DNA of 64,000 bases from Phytophthora sp. 'mugwort' (GCA_033558025.1 JAUCEF010000005.1:7688001-7752000); one strand, 5' to 3'; positions 32,002 to 44,237 are shown, counted from the stretch's first letter. Numbers and translations: made by a program. Notes: generated by a model from the letters alone, not told the origin.

Positions 32002-34534
32002 TTACACCTTGTGATAACCCACGCGGAACCTACCGTACTCCCCCCAGGGAGCAACGACCATATTTGTTTTTTCAGAAGCAGCATGATGCCGCGTCGCACT
32101 AGCGTTCTCGATTGACTTGCGCTTGGCACGCAGAGACATTTCTCCAACGTAAGGTATTTCTTCGGGTGGGAACGTACTCGATCCTGTAGTCATCAAAATG
32201 TCACCACTGACAGAGAGGCGACCATTTCTGTGAAGCTCGATACATGTGCGCACATGATAGGACGGGGAGCCTTCTTCCAGCGACCAGTTAAATATTTCGA
32301 GGAAAATTACCAGTTGGCCTGGTCCTTCAACGCGCATTTCACCAAAATAATCTCCGAAAGCCCCTTCTCCAGCGCACGACGCGATTCCATTCGGCAACAT
32401 ACGAAACACACGATCCTTGCCGTCTAGTACAAGCTGCATACAGTCCAGACGTCCAGCCAGACCTTGCGGTGCTCGAACACGAAGACAACTATCTCGAATG
32501 TCTATTGCTAACTCAAATCTGACAATTTGCGAGATAAGTTCGACGACCGAGAATAGCGATATATCCGGTACCTTGGGATCAGCGTTCATCTTGCCACCAC
32601 CAGGAGAAGAGCTCACTTCATTGATATCCCAATGAGCATCATTCATATCCATGATCCATTCTCCATTCCAACTGCGCTCGACGACGTTGTGAGGAGGAAA
32701 AGCCGTCATGAAAGTCGCATTTCGCTCGAGAGATTGTATAGGACCGGGTAGGTTTGTAGCGCCAATGTATGTATCTCGCATCTGCGCTACGAACATGTTC
32801 CATCCAGCGAAGCTTTGGCCACTTAAAATCTGCCGCACTTGAGGTCGTCGATCATGGAAACATTCGTGCGAATACACCGCTGCAATTACCTCTTCGGCCA
32901 CGTTGGATAAGCTGCGTAGGGAGGTGACCGCAAACACTTCAGCGTTCAAATGTTCCTCGAGTTCACGCAGAAACTGAAGGAAACATGAACGCATTGCATT
33001 CTTGTCCAGCACAAATGCGGCGTTCTGGTGGAAAAACGCCCGTACCCAGCGACGCATCTCCCGGGAAAATAACCACAGCACAGTCTGTGAAGCTACTCGA
33101 AGCAGAGTCTCCAGCTCGGGAGGGAGTGTAGTGGCTCCTGCAGCCCGTACATTTTCCTCGACGCAAGCGTGCTGAAGCAACAGCCACGAAAAGCAGTTCA
33201 CCTTGTTCCCGTTCCTCCCATTCGACGTCGGAGCGTCAAGGATTTTGTTCTCAACCAGGTGCATAAGCTCATCAACAAACGGCGCGTACAGTCTTACTGG
33301 TGCCCAGCGAACGAACGCGAGCAGTAAAGCCATATTCTTCGAGACAGCCACAGCTGCGGAATTGGCGTGCTCCCAGAACAGTTTATCTTCTAGCGGGTGT
33401 ATCAATTTCCGCTCGCCTAGTCTCGTCGAAGAGATCCGACGTCGACGTTTCACATCAACCTCATACACCTCAGCTTTTCGCAGTGAAGATTTGCCATTCC
33501 ACCCTATAAGGCCATGCTCCCGAGCGATTGGCATCACACTTGCATTATGTGCCGGCGGGTAGACACGTCGCTGATGTATTGGGCCCGTCACACCCACCGG
33601 CCGCAGCGTGCTAGATGGTGCACCTCCAAGTGATCCATTTCTTACGTGTTGCGGCATCTGTACCTTGGCCAATTGTGCAGCAGCATGTGCATGTGCAGCT
33701 TGCAATTGGTCCAGCGGTGCTCGACGATACGAAATAACCGTAAACTCAGGTGACGTCACAACATGCAGCACTCGATACAACTGCGTGAACGCCTCCCGAC
33801 TGGAAATGGTCGTGAAGTTGTCGTCCATATCCACCGCCACGCGTTCCACTACATACGCTTTCAACGTGTGTTTCATCAGTCTCTGTGCCTTGTTAGCGCC
33901 GCTCTCCCAGTCGTAGTACCATCTTGAAAAGGCTTTATTGTTCAAGTGGAACACTAGCGACTTCTCATCATTCGGCCCAGCGTCCGGACCTCGGATTGTG
34001 GCCACCATCCCGGATGGGCGGTCCATAACCCCAGCGATCCATTGGCCGTCCAGATTGGTCTCTGTTTGCACACCGCGCTGGATCTTATCCACTTCGACGC
34101 ACTCCCCCGTGCGTAGACTCACATCACTAACCGCTTCGAAGCGGGCGAAGACCGACAGTACCTCACTGGGCGCGGGCTCGGGTGGGGCAGTTCCGACCGG
34201 ACGCTCGGCCAGTCGAATGCTCACGCTCAATGAGGATCCGCAATAACTGCGGTCAATATGCTCGGGACAGCAGTGCGGAAAGCAGCGTAGGATCTTTAAG
34301 CCCTTCGTGCGGTTGCTCCTGTTACAAGTGACAGGTTAAGAAAAGCAATTATGGATAAAGTTAGGGATCATTTCGACAATTATTTAAAAAAATATTTGTT
34401 GTAGGTGGAGCCGTGGCGATTGCAGGGTCGTACCGCTTGTACTCGGGCAGAAAAAGCTGGTCGTGGTCGCACTCGAGGCGGAAGAAACTACTGGCAGCTA
34501 CATGCAGCGGCGGCGATGGCGACGGCGCCAGCAT
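32002..34534 (-). CDS. Paralogous family copy 2, two exons
   Basis: Exons 34534-34434 and 34318-32002 (minus strand) are joined by a 115-bp phase-2 GT-AG intron (donor GTACGA, acceptor ACAG) and encode 805 residues with no break. The first exon (MLAPSPSPPLHV...FFRLECDH) and the start of the second (KRSNRTKGLKILRCFPHCCP) rebuild the Cys/His head seen in copies 1 and 3. The second intron present in those copies is absent here, the coding sequence being continuous across the site. Conserved blocks: WYYDWESGANKAQRLMKH (about residue 145), TSPEFTVISYRRAP (about 200), a basic patch DVKRRRRIS and the C-terminal GRFRVGYHKV. The 3' end is 195 bp from the convergent NOP9-like gene. Family function unknown; nuclear role possible from the basic patch and Cys/His head, but that is inference. 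Confidence 0.85.
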
Positions 34535-35250
34535 GTCGGGCACGTGTCTGGCTGTTGCGGGTCGCTCGGCGTCTCTGGCACTGAAGAGGGTCGAGGACGG
34601 AGGGTCCCTTCCAGTTGCGCAATTGGGGCTGAATTGCGCGAATAGGGGCGATCTAACGGTAGAATGGACGTGGGTAGACCACATACATCGCGGCGACCGT
34701 CCAGAGACGGGTGTTTTCTTACGCCGTAATGACATCTGTATAGAAAGAATAAGTGAGAGGCCGACGGGGCGGACACTGTGTCATTCAAGGGTGTGGGTTT
34801 GTCGCAGAAGCTATTTTTGTCCTCTGGCATTATGGACAGATCTGTAATTACTGAGAAGTCGGAGGTCACTCATCGATTCCGCTAGCGTGCTGGGATGTAG
34901 ACATGGCAGTTTGCCCACGCAGATTCGAGGTAGACTTAGCGGTAGATGAAGATAACTTGCTGCTAAGTATGCAGTAGTTATCTCGCTCATTTATGCTTTG
35001 CGACCTCTCATATGAATCCGCTAGGAAGGTGCGTTTTTCAAGGCGAGGAAACCGTCCGCCTGGCTAATGCTTTGTGAAGGCTGCTATGAGTATGCACTCG
35101 GTGGATTTCGTGTAAGCTACGGAGTAACGCAGAACAGCCCCATGTCCATGGATCGCGGACCGCACCCGCCGCACATCTTGCGTCATTAATTGGATGACAA
35201 TGCTTTCGGTTCTCGAATCTCTCGGCACGTGGAGGGGTCAGCACTGTGGG
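34535..35250. other. Upstream region of copy 2
   Basis: This is the 5' flank of the minus-strand gene. Short frames only (for example 34413-34847 plus, the shadow of exon 1). No promoter element can be called with confidence. Confidence 0.4.
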
Positions 35251-35710
35251 TGAGTAGGATGGTGAACACTCGGCTGGGATTAAAAGGGCGGTACGTAATA
35301 TAGGCGTGCAAAACCAATTTTGCGGAGACTACCCATGGACGGTAAGTGGACGAAATAACCCCTGGGCTTACTTCGGATAATGCAGTTTACGTTTGTTGGC
35401 CCTTAGCAGCAGAAGGATCAGATTCTCGAGAGTTGATGGTGGGTTAGCCGTGCACCTAGAGCGCTTTGTCTAATTGCAAGCTGGGACCGAGATTCCTTGC
35501 TAGACGTAGGTCAATGACAGTCCTACACAGCGACACAAAAAAGATAGCTCTCTGTGGAAGATTCACCCAGTGCTAACGCTATTGTGGTGCTGCAAAGTCA
35601 AGTCGTGTACAATTGGGCCCAACAAGGCGCTAACACAGTAGCAAAGATATTGGAGGATATGAACCGAGTTGCGTTGAGAGTGTGATATCAGATTGTGGCT
35701 GTACCCCGTT

Positions 35711-35755
35711 CTAATCAGGATATGCATTTTGCAGTGGATGGCCTATCCTGATTAG
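35711..35755. repeat. Hairpin with 12-bp perfect arms
   Basis: CTAATCAGGATA at 35711-35722 pairs with TATCCTGATTAG at 35744-35755; pairing extends outward and inward to about 20 bp with mismatches. Unit 2 lacks it, so it was inserted into or arose in unit 1. Confidence 0.75.
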
Positions 35756-35806
35756 GACAGGGTGGAAGCGGACATTTTGGAGCCAAACTAACTTCCTAGA
35801 GGAAGT

Positions 35807-35876
35807 GGAACGATGACGACAAGTGATGGAGCCTTGGCAGTGGAACAATGACGACAAGTGATGGAGCCTTGGCTGG
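35807..35876 (+). repeat. Two 35-bp tandem units
   Basis: GTGGAACGATGACGACAAG...CCTTGGCA is followed directly by the same 35 bp with two substitutions. Unit 2 has this segment once (near 37263), so this is a slippage duplication in unit 1. Confidence 0.8.
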
Positions 35877-36454
35877 TGGTTGTCAAACTACTTGAGATCT
35901 GGCGGTTTCTTGTACTTGCGACTATATCTTTGCTCAGAGCCATATTTTTCAGCAGGTATGGAGCGGCAATCTGATCTGGGCAGTGAGAAGAGTGAAGCTC
36001 GTGCGATAAATTCGGTAGATTTAATCTACGTCGAAACACGCCTCAGATGGACGGCTTGATATAATTTCACACATTCTTGGAGCCGCATAAGTTTAGCACC
36101 GAGGAACATTCTCAATTGCGGAGATGTGCGCACATAACACCGGAGCTTGAAAATGCATTTTATGCAACTACCCGAAGACAGGGGGTCGGCTTGCTGCACT
36201 GATATTTGCCGTATTTGTTCTACGCAAAGCGGTCGCTGATGGACTCCCGCTGAAACACGCGAGCTCTTGGTGTGCAGATGCTTTTTCATGTCGAAGTGAT
36301 GTGTGCCACTCGATAACGGTTGCGATTGGATATCCTTAGTGCGTGGAGGTGGTGCCTGGCTCGGCCTTTGAGAACAGAGCTCAGTAGTGCCACAAATGGA
36401 GAAGGATGCTGGGGATGTGTTGTTATGGATCGTCATGTCTGTGAGCCAATAATG

Positions 36455-38005
36455 ACATAGTAGGACGGTGAACACCAGGGTATAGTTGTGAAAGAGGTCT
36501 TGGAGGACCCCCAATGATGAAGAACCGCGGCCCTTTATTATATACGCCGACGTAAGGCTGATGTACTAGGCCAATTCTGCGGAGACTACCCGAGCACGGT
36601 TGGTAGACGCAAGAACCTCGTAGCGACGCTGACAGGCGTGCTTCGTAAAGCCGGATATGCACTTTATGCTAGCTGCTGCATACAACAGGAAACGTCACCG
36701 TTATCGGGAGTTGCTTGCCTGGATTATGAGCTAGCCGAGCACCTTTGTCTAGAGTACCAAGCTCGGGCTAAGCTTCCTTGCTAGACGTAAGTCGACAACG
36801 CAGCCTACAGATCGATTCAAAACACTACAGTAGCTATCTGGGGAGACTGATCACTGGGCTAACTGCTATTGAAGGTTGCATACAGCTATGGACGTAAATC
36901 AATTTGTGGGAAGTTCTTATTCTGCACATTCAAAAATTTGGGCACAGTGACTACGCACTGTTACGAACGCGTTATGCCGGTAAGGACCGATAATTTTTAA
37001 CACATAGGGTTGGATGAATTTAACCTGTGGGTGGTTTCGAGAAGTGCAGCTTAAATCACGTCATACACATGTGGGGCCAACAGCGCACTGGTTTGAAATT
37101 AATACCGTACGTGCAATAGCGAGGAATTCGAGGATATGAACCGAGTTGCGTTGAGAGCGCGAGATGGGTACAGGTCGTGGCTGTGACGCTATGTAGATAG
37201 ATAGCTTCCCATAACGACGGGGTGCAGGCGGTGTCTTGGAGCCATCTAACTTCCTAAAAGAAGTGGAACGACGACAACAAGCGCTGGAATCTTGGTTGAT
37301 GATACTTGAGTGCGTATCAAACTACTTGCGATTCGGCTGTGTTCTATTTGAGATCATATCGCTGCGCCAGAGCCGTGTTCAGCCAATATGGGACGGCAAT
37401 CTGGCCTCGCAGTCACGAGACCGGAACAAGAGTGGAGTTCGTGGTGAAATTTTGGTTTGGTAAGCGGACTCCCATTTGAGTATTTTAACTTCTTTGGATC
37501 CTAAGCTCGTTGAGAAGGATTGAGTGCTTTGCTTCAATATATTAACGAAATAATGCATAACCGCGACAAATCTACCTCGATACACGCCTCAGATGGACGG
37601 CTCGATACAATTTCACACAATCTTGGGACCACTTGAGTGTAGCACCGAGGATCATTTTCCAGTGCAGAGATGTGCACACATAACAGCGGAGCTTGGATAT
37701 ATGCAATTCACGCAACTATCCGAAGGCGAGGTGTCAGATCGTAATACTGGTGTTTGCCATATTTCATTCTACGCAAATCCGTCGCTGATGGACTCCCACG
37801 GAAATACACAAGCTGTAAGTGTGCAGAGGATCCCAGCATGCTTTTCACGTCGAAGTGATGTGTGTCACTCGATAGCAGTTACGGTTGGGATGAGCCTTCC
37901 TGCATGGAGGTGGTGCCTGGCTCGACGTTTGAAAACGAGCTATGTCTATGCAGTGCCACAAATTGAAAAGGACGCATGCGATGTGTCATTTTCAGGTTGC
38001 CATGG
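36455..38005 (+). repeat. Tandem duplication, unit 2
   Basis: Second copy of the duplicated block, head-to-tail with unit 1. It keeps two open frames (37236-37463 and 37593-38015) that are destroyed in unit 1, suggesting a gene relic that was duplicated. See the entry at 37236. Confidence 0.8.
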
Positions 38006-38015
38006 TTCTGCCTAG
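37236..38015 (+). pseudogene. Unassigned gene relic in duplication unit 2
   Basis: Two consecutive frames: 37236-37463 (75 residues, MEPSNFLKEVERRQQALESW...) and 37593-38015 (140 residues, with VQRIPACFSRRSDVCHSIAV and GMSLPAWRWCLARRL). The 130 bp between them begins near GGTAAG (donor-like), but I found no convincing acceptor, so a spliced gene is only a possibility. I recognise no domain. Its duplicate in unit 1 is broken by frameshifts. Confidence 0.3.
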
Positions 38016-38881
38016 ATAGCTACTTGGAACATTTATTCCTGCAAACGGTCGTAAGGTTGTTATGCACGGTTAAATTCGCAACTGTTTCGGTCGTGAGGCA
38101 TACACGATCCACTTGTCAGTAATCGTCTTTCGAGCATGCACGCTATTACTGTAGCTGTAAGCAGCAAACTGCTGGTTTCATCAACGATGATCTTTAGTTG
38201 GGTTTTTGGAAGCGGTCTCTATCGACTGCATTTTCAGTAATCCTATCAGATTGTCCTCTTCTGCGTGGGATTAACCCACTTTTCGGAGCGGCTTGGCAGG
38301 AACGAGTAACATTCGTCAACGATTACGGTCGATTCAATTTCACGTCAGCTCTGATGTGCCGGAAAATTTGTGTGCTATCCTCCCACACGCTAGGCGCAAG
38401 CAGACAATGATGTTACGTCGTCGAGGCTGTAGCGCTTAGCTGGCGAAAAGTGTTGGGACTCTGACAGTGTGTCTGTGAGTTTCACTTTTTGATATTCGTC
38501 AGACGCTTAAAAACTGGAGAGAAACAGAAGTTAACGTTACTTCAAACTGTGAATGAATTACCGCATTTTGCATCTTACTGACCAGGTCGTATCTTGTAAG
38601 CGGCACATCATTAAGCGTGCACACCGGGAAGGACATATCACGCATTGCTACTATATGTGCAGTTTAATTCTTATCCTTTTTATTTAGTGTGAGGCTCCCC
38701 GTGAACCTTTCTTCTGCGCTTAATGCTTGGCTTGATTTAGTATGGGGATATTCAAAGTGCATCGAACACTAGCCAGATGCAAGGACATATTAGGTCCATA
38801 CGCGAATCGTGTCAGTTGAGTACTGAGCTCGCTATAGTTCTGACGCAGCTTGAACTTCCTTTTCGCCTTGCCTGCCGCTGC
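38016..38881. other. Intergenic region downstream of copy 3
   Basis: A short frame at 38198-38410 (70 residues) is unremarkable. No repeats or element ends seen. Confidence 0.4.
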
Positions 38882-41531
38882 TTATACTTTCGTGTAACTT
38901 AAACGAAACTTACCAAGCTCTTTCCACGCCGTAGCTGCTACAGATCTAGCTCCCGTTGAGTTTTCCCGTCTAAGTTGTTTCACGTGCGCATTGGCCACGG
39001 TCTCGCGCTTGGTTCGCAGGGACATCTCTCCGAGAGACAACGCCTCCTCTGGTGTAAATGATTCTTGTGCAGTTGTTATAAGCACATCCCCGATAACGCA
39101 TAGGCAACTACTGCGCTCGCATTCAATGCGAATACGCACATTATAAGATGGTTCATCTTCGAGTGTGGACCAGCTGAACACCTGTAAATATGCCACGAGA
39201 CGCTCCGGACGCTCCACTCTTATTTCACCGATGTAATTTCCATGCGCCCCTGCATTAGTTGCCGACGCTAGCCCGTTGGGGAACTGTGAGAAAACGCGTT
39301 CCTTTTTGTCGAGTACGATTCGCATACACCCCAGAGGATTGGCGACGCCTTGGGTGGAACGTACATACAACGTGTATCCCTGCACGTCAATGGCCACTTC
39401 GAGACGTACCAGTTGTGAAATGATCTCGAACACATTGAGGAATGATATTACACATTTGGCGTCGCTGGTTGTCCTGGTCATTGCATAGCCATCACGTTTA
39501 TCAGCTTTTATAGCCTGATCGCTGAATTCCCATGCGGCCCCGTCCACATCCAGAAGCCATTGACCATTCCAGTCACGCTCAATGTCGTTTCGAGGAGGGT
39601 GCGCCAGATCAAATGTAATATTGTGAGGGCGTGACAGTTCGCGGGATATACCAAGTTCAGCAGACTTACTGATGTAGGTTTCGCGCATCTGTGCCACAAA
39701 TGCATTCCAACCAGCGAAGTTCTGGCCTCTTAAAATCTCGCGCACTTGCAGTCGCCGCGCCTGGAAGTACGGGTAGGCGTACACGGTAGAGATTACTTCG
39801 TCAGCTGCGTTGGCGAGCGTATTCAGTCCCGTGTGCACGAAGATTTGGGTGTCTAGGCGGTCTTGGAGCTCCTGTACGAACAGCAAGAAGCATGCGCGCA
39901 TAGCGTGCTTGTCGAGAACGGACCCAGCATTCTGGAGGAAGAACGCGTGCACCCATTGACGTGTGTCTTTTGAAAACCACCACTGCGTGACTTGAGATAA
40001 CGCACGTAGCAGGGTTTCGAGTTCCTTTGGAAGTTGCATACTCGTACTAGTACTCTTGGTCTCGTCTTCGACGAAAAACGTTGAAATCCCGCCAGTTTCG
40101 CCGTTTGGATTTGCTTGGTCGAATAGAAGTCTCGAAAAGCAGTTGAGTAGGCTGATCTCGCTTGATGCCTCCCTCAGAGACTCCTTCAAGCTTTGACGGA
40201 CTAAATGCATGGCTTCACCAACGAATGACGCATATGCACTTAAGGGCGTCCAGCGGAGGAATGCGTACACTAGCGCCATATCTCTTGACACGGACACGAT
40301 GGGCAGGTTTGCGTACTCCCATTTCAATCTATCCTCCAACAACACGGTTGAAGACTCCGTCGGGCAGTACAGTGGCGACGAATGTAACGATGTCTGCGGC
40401 CGTTTGTCCCCGTAAATTTCGCTGTCTAAAGGCTCCGACTTCACAGTCATAGGCTGGAAGTGAGCACTTGTGCTATCAGATATATACGAGTTCTGTGAGT
40501 GAGCAAGAGGATGATATGATGATTCCGCATATGCAAAACTGCCGTGCTCCCCTGACGCATGGATCGTACGGGCGGATAGCACTGCTGGTTGGGACGGCGC
40601 GCGACGGTATGAGATGACCGTGAACTCGGGCGATGCCACAACATGAAGTACGCGGTACAACTGCGTGCGTGCGTGGTGGCCCGTAAACGCCGTGAAATTG
40701 CCGTCCTCATCGACGGCACAGCGCTCAACGACGTACGCCTTTAGAACGTGCTTCATAAGTCGGTGCGCCTTGTTGGCACCGCTCTCCCAATCGTAACACC
40801 AGTGCGAGAGAGGCTTGCTATTTAGGTGGAACACTAGCGGCTTTTGGACGTCGGACGGTGTGCCCTGCGCGCGAATGGTCTTCACGAGTCTGGACGGCCG
40901 TTCCAGCGCTCCAGCCACCCACTGACCACCCAGGTTTTTCTCGGACTGCGTGTTCGCTGTAACCCTTGCAAAGTCAATGCACTCTCCCGGCCGTAAGCTG
41001 GTATCGCTCACAGCCTCAAAGCGTGCGAACACCGCTATAATCTCACTGGCTAGGAGAGTGCGTGGGGGTAACGTGTATGACTGTCCATAGCGCAGCTCCA
41101 CGCGCACACTCAGCGACGTGCCGCAGTAGCTGCGGTCGATGTGCTCGGGACAGCAATGAGGAAAGCATCTTCTCATTCATAGACAAATAAAAGTCAGGAG
41201 TCATCATTTTTTGCTGTCAAGAAACACGAGGAATATACGATACGACCGGGATATCCACCTTACCGAAGGATCTTGAGCACCTTCGTGCGGTTGCTCCTGT
41301 CATGACAGTAAAAAATAAACGTAGATACACCAGTGATTGAGATTCAATAAAAAACACAAGAGATCGGAGAGCCTGTGCTCAGTAGGACGATGATAATCGA
41401 GCGATGCACCCATGAACAGTTATTTGATACCTCTTGTACTCGGTGTGGAAGAGCCGCGGGTGGCTGCACTCGACGTGGAAGAAGGCGGCAGATGCCACCT
41501 CGAGGGCAGGAAGAGGGGGCGCCGCGTCCAT
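38882..41531 (-). CDS. Paralogous family copy 3, three exons
   Basis: Exons 41531-41431, 41296-41264 and 41168-38882 (minus strand), joined by phase-2 GT-AG introns of 134 and 95 bp, encode 806 residues, one more than copy 2. The 33-nt second exon encodes SNRTKVLKILR and is the same length in copy 1. Cys/His head: FFHVECSHPRLFHTEYKR, then CFPHCCPEHIDRSYCG. Conserved blocks: CYDWESGANKAHRLMKHVLK and SPEFTVISYRRAP. The C-terminal domain (VFEIISQLVRLEVAIDVQGY ... GEIRVERPERLVAYLQVF ... KELGKFRLSYTKV) is beta-rich by composition. No signal peptide or membrane segment. Likely an intact gene in a lineage-restricted family. The exon structure shared with copy 1 indicates the ancestral form had both introns. 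Confidence 0.87.
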
Positions 41532-42360
41532 GGTAGGTTGTAGACATGTTTTGGAACAGTCTCTGAAACAGTGTGGTCTTTTTATGGACCTCTGGCCTTT
41601 GTAGAGGGGCAATACTTCTCCTAATTCAAATACGTTTCCAAATTGCCAAAGTTATGACCTTTTTCTTTGAATTAGGTTAGTATAAAATAAAAGCAAACAT
41701 AGTATTTTGAATTTGTAAGATAGCATTAATGCTAAGTACTATACTACGAAGTACGTGTTGGTCAATACCACAAATCCCAACCTCGAGCACTGGGTTTCGA
41801 TCGCGGATATATCGCCCATGCGACCTTGTTCTTGCGCCAAGGTTTCTATACATCACATCAAAATCGCTGCTTTTTGTTTATGGAACTCAGCACCACGTTT
41901 ACTTTTGGCCGAATGGTTAAGTTGTTCAGCAGACGCTGGAGCGGTTGAAACGGGATTTATTCCAACGCCGCAAGGTTCTTGCTGCGGCTGACTACCTGTC
42001 AAGTTGATGGCGAAATCAGAGTAGGCGAGATGGACATCCCAAACGTCCTGTATGTTACGAAACAGGTCGGTATACGTCGGCTACAACTACTTTGGTCGTC
42101 AGCTGAGTCCAGCGGCGAGGTCGGGTGTCAGTCGATTCGTGTGATATGCAAATATACACGTCGATTGTTGCACTTAGATCCTCTCTGCACTCCTACGTGT
42201 TTCAAGACTGAGGTTTAACTACATATACAATGCGCCTTGAGGGCTCATGTAGTGCCTCCTGCTGCTTGTTGCCGACCAGTCATTTAGTCCCTCGGCGCAT
42301 TTTCTCCAGCATCCTCGTCCACAGTAACGTTCCTGCGGGAGGCGGCGAGCGCTGGGAACT
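41532..42360. other. Spacer between copy 3 and the copia element
   Basis: AT-rich promoter side of copy 3 (41532-41750), then mixed sequence. The copia 3' LTR should lie here; TGTTGGTCAATACC at about 41756 could be its end, but without a second LTR copy I cannot confirm it. Confidence 0.35.
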
Positions 42361-42771
42361 TCACTTGCTGGTTGCGAGGATAACGGTAACATCACTAATC
42401 AGAGCCGTATCACAGCACGCCCCCTCCGACGAATTGGTCGGAACACAATCTGCTTTCTTGGGCAGCGTTTCTGCAATGCCGATGCTCTTCCGATGCTTGA
42501 CAAGACTGTTCTTCGGGGGAGCCTTGATAAACATGTCGGCAGGGTTACTAACTCCAGGTACTTTGTGAATCTCTATCAACCCTTTTATGACTAGGTCTCG
42601 TTCATAGTGCCATCTCAGCTGTATATGTCTAGGCTTGATGCTATTGTTCGGTTTACTGGTCAAGGCGATAGCCGCTTGGTTATCAATACCCATCGTCAAG
42701 GACGTCTTCATCGTCGTCCATGATAACGGCAAGGCTTCTTCCAACATATTGATAATCCCCCAACCTTCCAT
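42361..42771 (-). pseudogene. Copia RNase H
   Basis: The frame carries MGIDNQAAIALTSKPNNSIK, HIQLRWHYERDLVIKGLIEI and PGVSNPADMFIKAPPK, the standard end of copia pol ('DNQ-x-A ... KHI-x-x-x-x-H-x-x-R ... N-x-AD-x-x-TK'). The catalytic Asp residues are retained (IDNQ, PADM). The next 90 residues upstream are in other frames. Confidence 0.75.
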
Positions 42772-43155
42772 TGAGGTTTAGCAAGCGGCGACGTATTCGG
42801 CTTCTGCAGTCGATTGAGCAATTATTGTCTGCCATTTTGCAGCCCGTGCTACAGCTCCACCGCGATAGTGAGCACGTAACCAGTTACACTCTTGCGTGCC
42901 TCCGGATCATTTCCTCAGTCAGCATCACAGTATCCACTAACTGCAATAGTGTCACTCTTAGTTGCACTCTTGGGGTATGTGATTCCTAAGTCACCAGTTC
43001 CTGCTAAATAACGCAAAATGCGTTTCACTGCACCACAGTGTTCCGAGTCGGTTGACTCACAAATTTGCTTAGGTAACCCACAGAGTATGCAATGTCCGGG
43101 CGAGTACTTGTTGCTAAGTACATTAACGCTCCAATTGCACCACGGTAATCAAACA

Positions 43156-44237
43156 TCACCGCTTCTGGGTCATCTCTAGCATCTTCAATGGTAAACTACG
43201 CATTTGTCTCCATGGGCGTAGCACTGCACTGAGCATTATGATATTCAAAGTTTTCCAGTACTTCTCCACAACACTTGGACTGATGAATTCGGATTCTTTC
43301 CTTATCTTGTTCAGTTTGCACACCCAGATAACTGTGAAGCAATCCACCGTCTTTGAAGCCATACTTCGCGTGGATCTTCGCAATAATGAATGTCTTGAAT
43401 TCTTCCGAGTTGTTGCCAGCACTACATCATCCACGTAGAGAGTTAACAATTCGAACACTCCATTACGGCAATATGCATAGAGACACGGCTCTTTCTGAGT
43501 GCGTGAAAGCCCTCCGATATCAACCATCCGTTTACTTCTTCATACCACTCTGCTCCAGACTGGTGAAGTCCATATATTGCTTGATTTACCCGATACATTT
43601 TTCCCTTTCCGCATGGGAATCCAGGTATATTGCGCACATACTACTTGATTTTAAACCAACATTCAGGTATGCTGTATCAATGCCTCCTTGGTATAAGGAA
43701 AGTCCATCATAGCGGATACTGCTACTATGACTGTGAACGTTTTGAAAACTTTCGTTATTTTGAAAATTTCTATTTCTTTGAAAACCATCGTTTTTTTAGA
43801 ATTTTCTATTTTAATATTTTGAAATCTTCGTTTTTTTTGCGCCATTCTTGCCACTGGTAAGAAAAAACGTATAGTGAATTCCAAAAATCGGGTGGCTCCC
43901 TAATCCGACAAGGCATGGCCGCCACCGGGTAACAAATCCTTCATCATCGGTTTACGCTTGGTACCGCCACATAGTCCCTAGCACAGCTGCATGTTTTTGG
44001 AACATCGTTATTGTCGATCAACTCCAGCACTCCCTTCGAGAACATTGCTTCCAACTCCCGCTGTATTCCACCATACCATTCGTCTTTCTGCGGAATCTGC
44101 ATGGCTTCCTTGAAGCTACGAGGTATTTTCACGTTATGTATATGACAACGTTTCTTGATAGATGAAGTACTATCAGGTTTCCCCTTTTCCACAACACTGT
44201 TGTTGATGTAGGTCGCATTAACATGATAGCCTTCCAA
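43156..44237 (-). pseudogene. Copia reverse transcriptase, interrupted
   Basis: The N-terminal block SFKEAMQIPQKDEWYGGIQR and MFSKGVLELIDNNDVPK (44237-43960) is separated from YRVNQAIYGLHQSGAEWYEE (43637-43443) and LLTLYVDDVVLATTR (43527-43156), which holds the YVDD catalytic box. The fingers/palm segment that belongs between them, including motif A, is replaced by AT-rich sequence at about 43640-43925. The enzyme cannot be functional. Confidence 0.75.
43640..43930. other. AT-rich insertion inside copia RT
   Basis: This stretch is very AT-rich (repeated TTTTGAAA/TTTCTATTT words) and ends in a GC-richer piece (GGTGGCTCCCTAATCCGAC) unlike either flank. It interrupts the copia reverse transcriptase. 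It could be the end of another small transposon, but I see no matching inverted repeat. Confidence 0.4.

Larger units (their letters stand above)
35250..36450 (+). repeat. Tandem duplication, unit 1
   Basis: Unit 1 and unit 2 (about 36455-38005) share, in the same order, TAGGA(T/C)GGTGAACAC, CGGAGACTACCC, TTCCTTGCTAGACGTA, GAGGATATGAACCGAGTTGC, TTGGAGCCA..CTAACTTCCTA, CACGCCTCAGATGGACGGC, GTCGCTGATGGACTCCC and GTGGAGGTGGTGCCTGGCTC-like words. Unit 1 is shorter, lacks about 100 bp present in unit 2 near 37455-37560, and has more stops. It looks like the older or less constrained copy. Confidence 0.8.

Noticed and set aside
36026..36514. 162-residue minus-strand frame in duplication unit 1
   Set aside because: The corresponding frame is not open in unit 2, so it is not conserved coding sequence.
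42230..42568. Possible secreted effector (signal-like N-terminus MRLEGSCSASCCLLP)
   Set aside because: Lies opposite copia RNase H, has no RXLR or LFLAK motif and no clear hydrophobic signal core. No convincing effector was found elsewhere.
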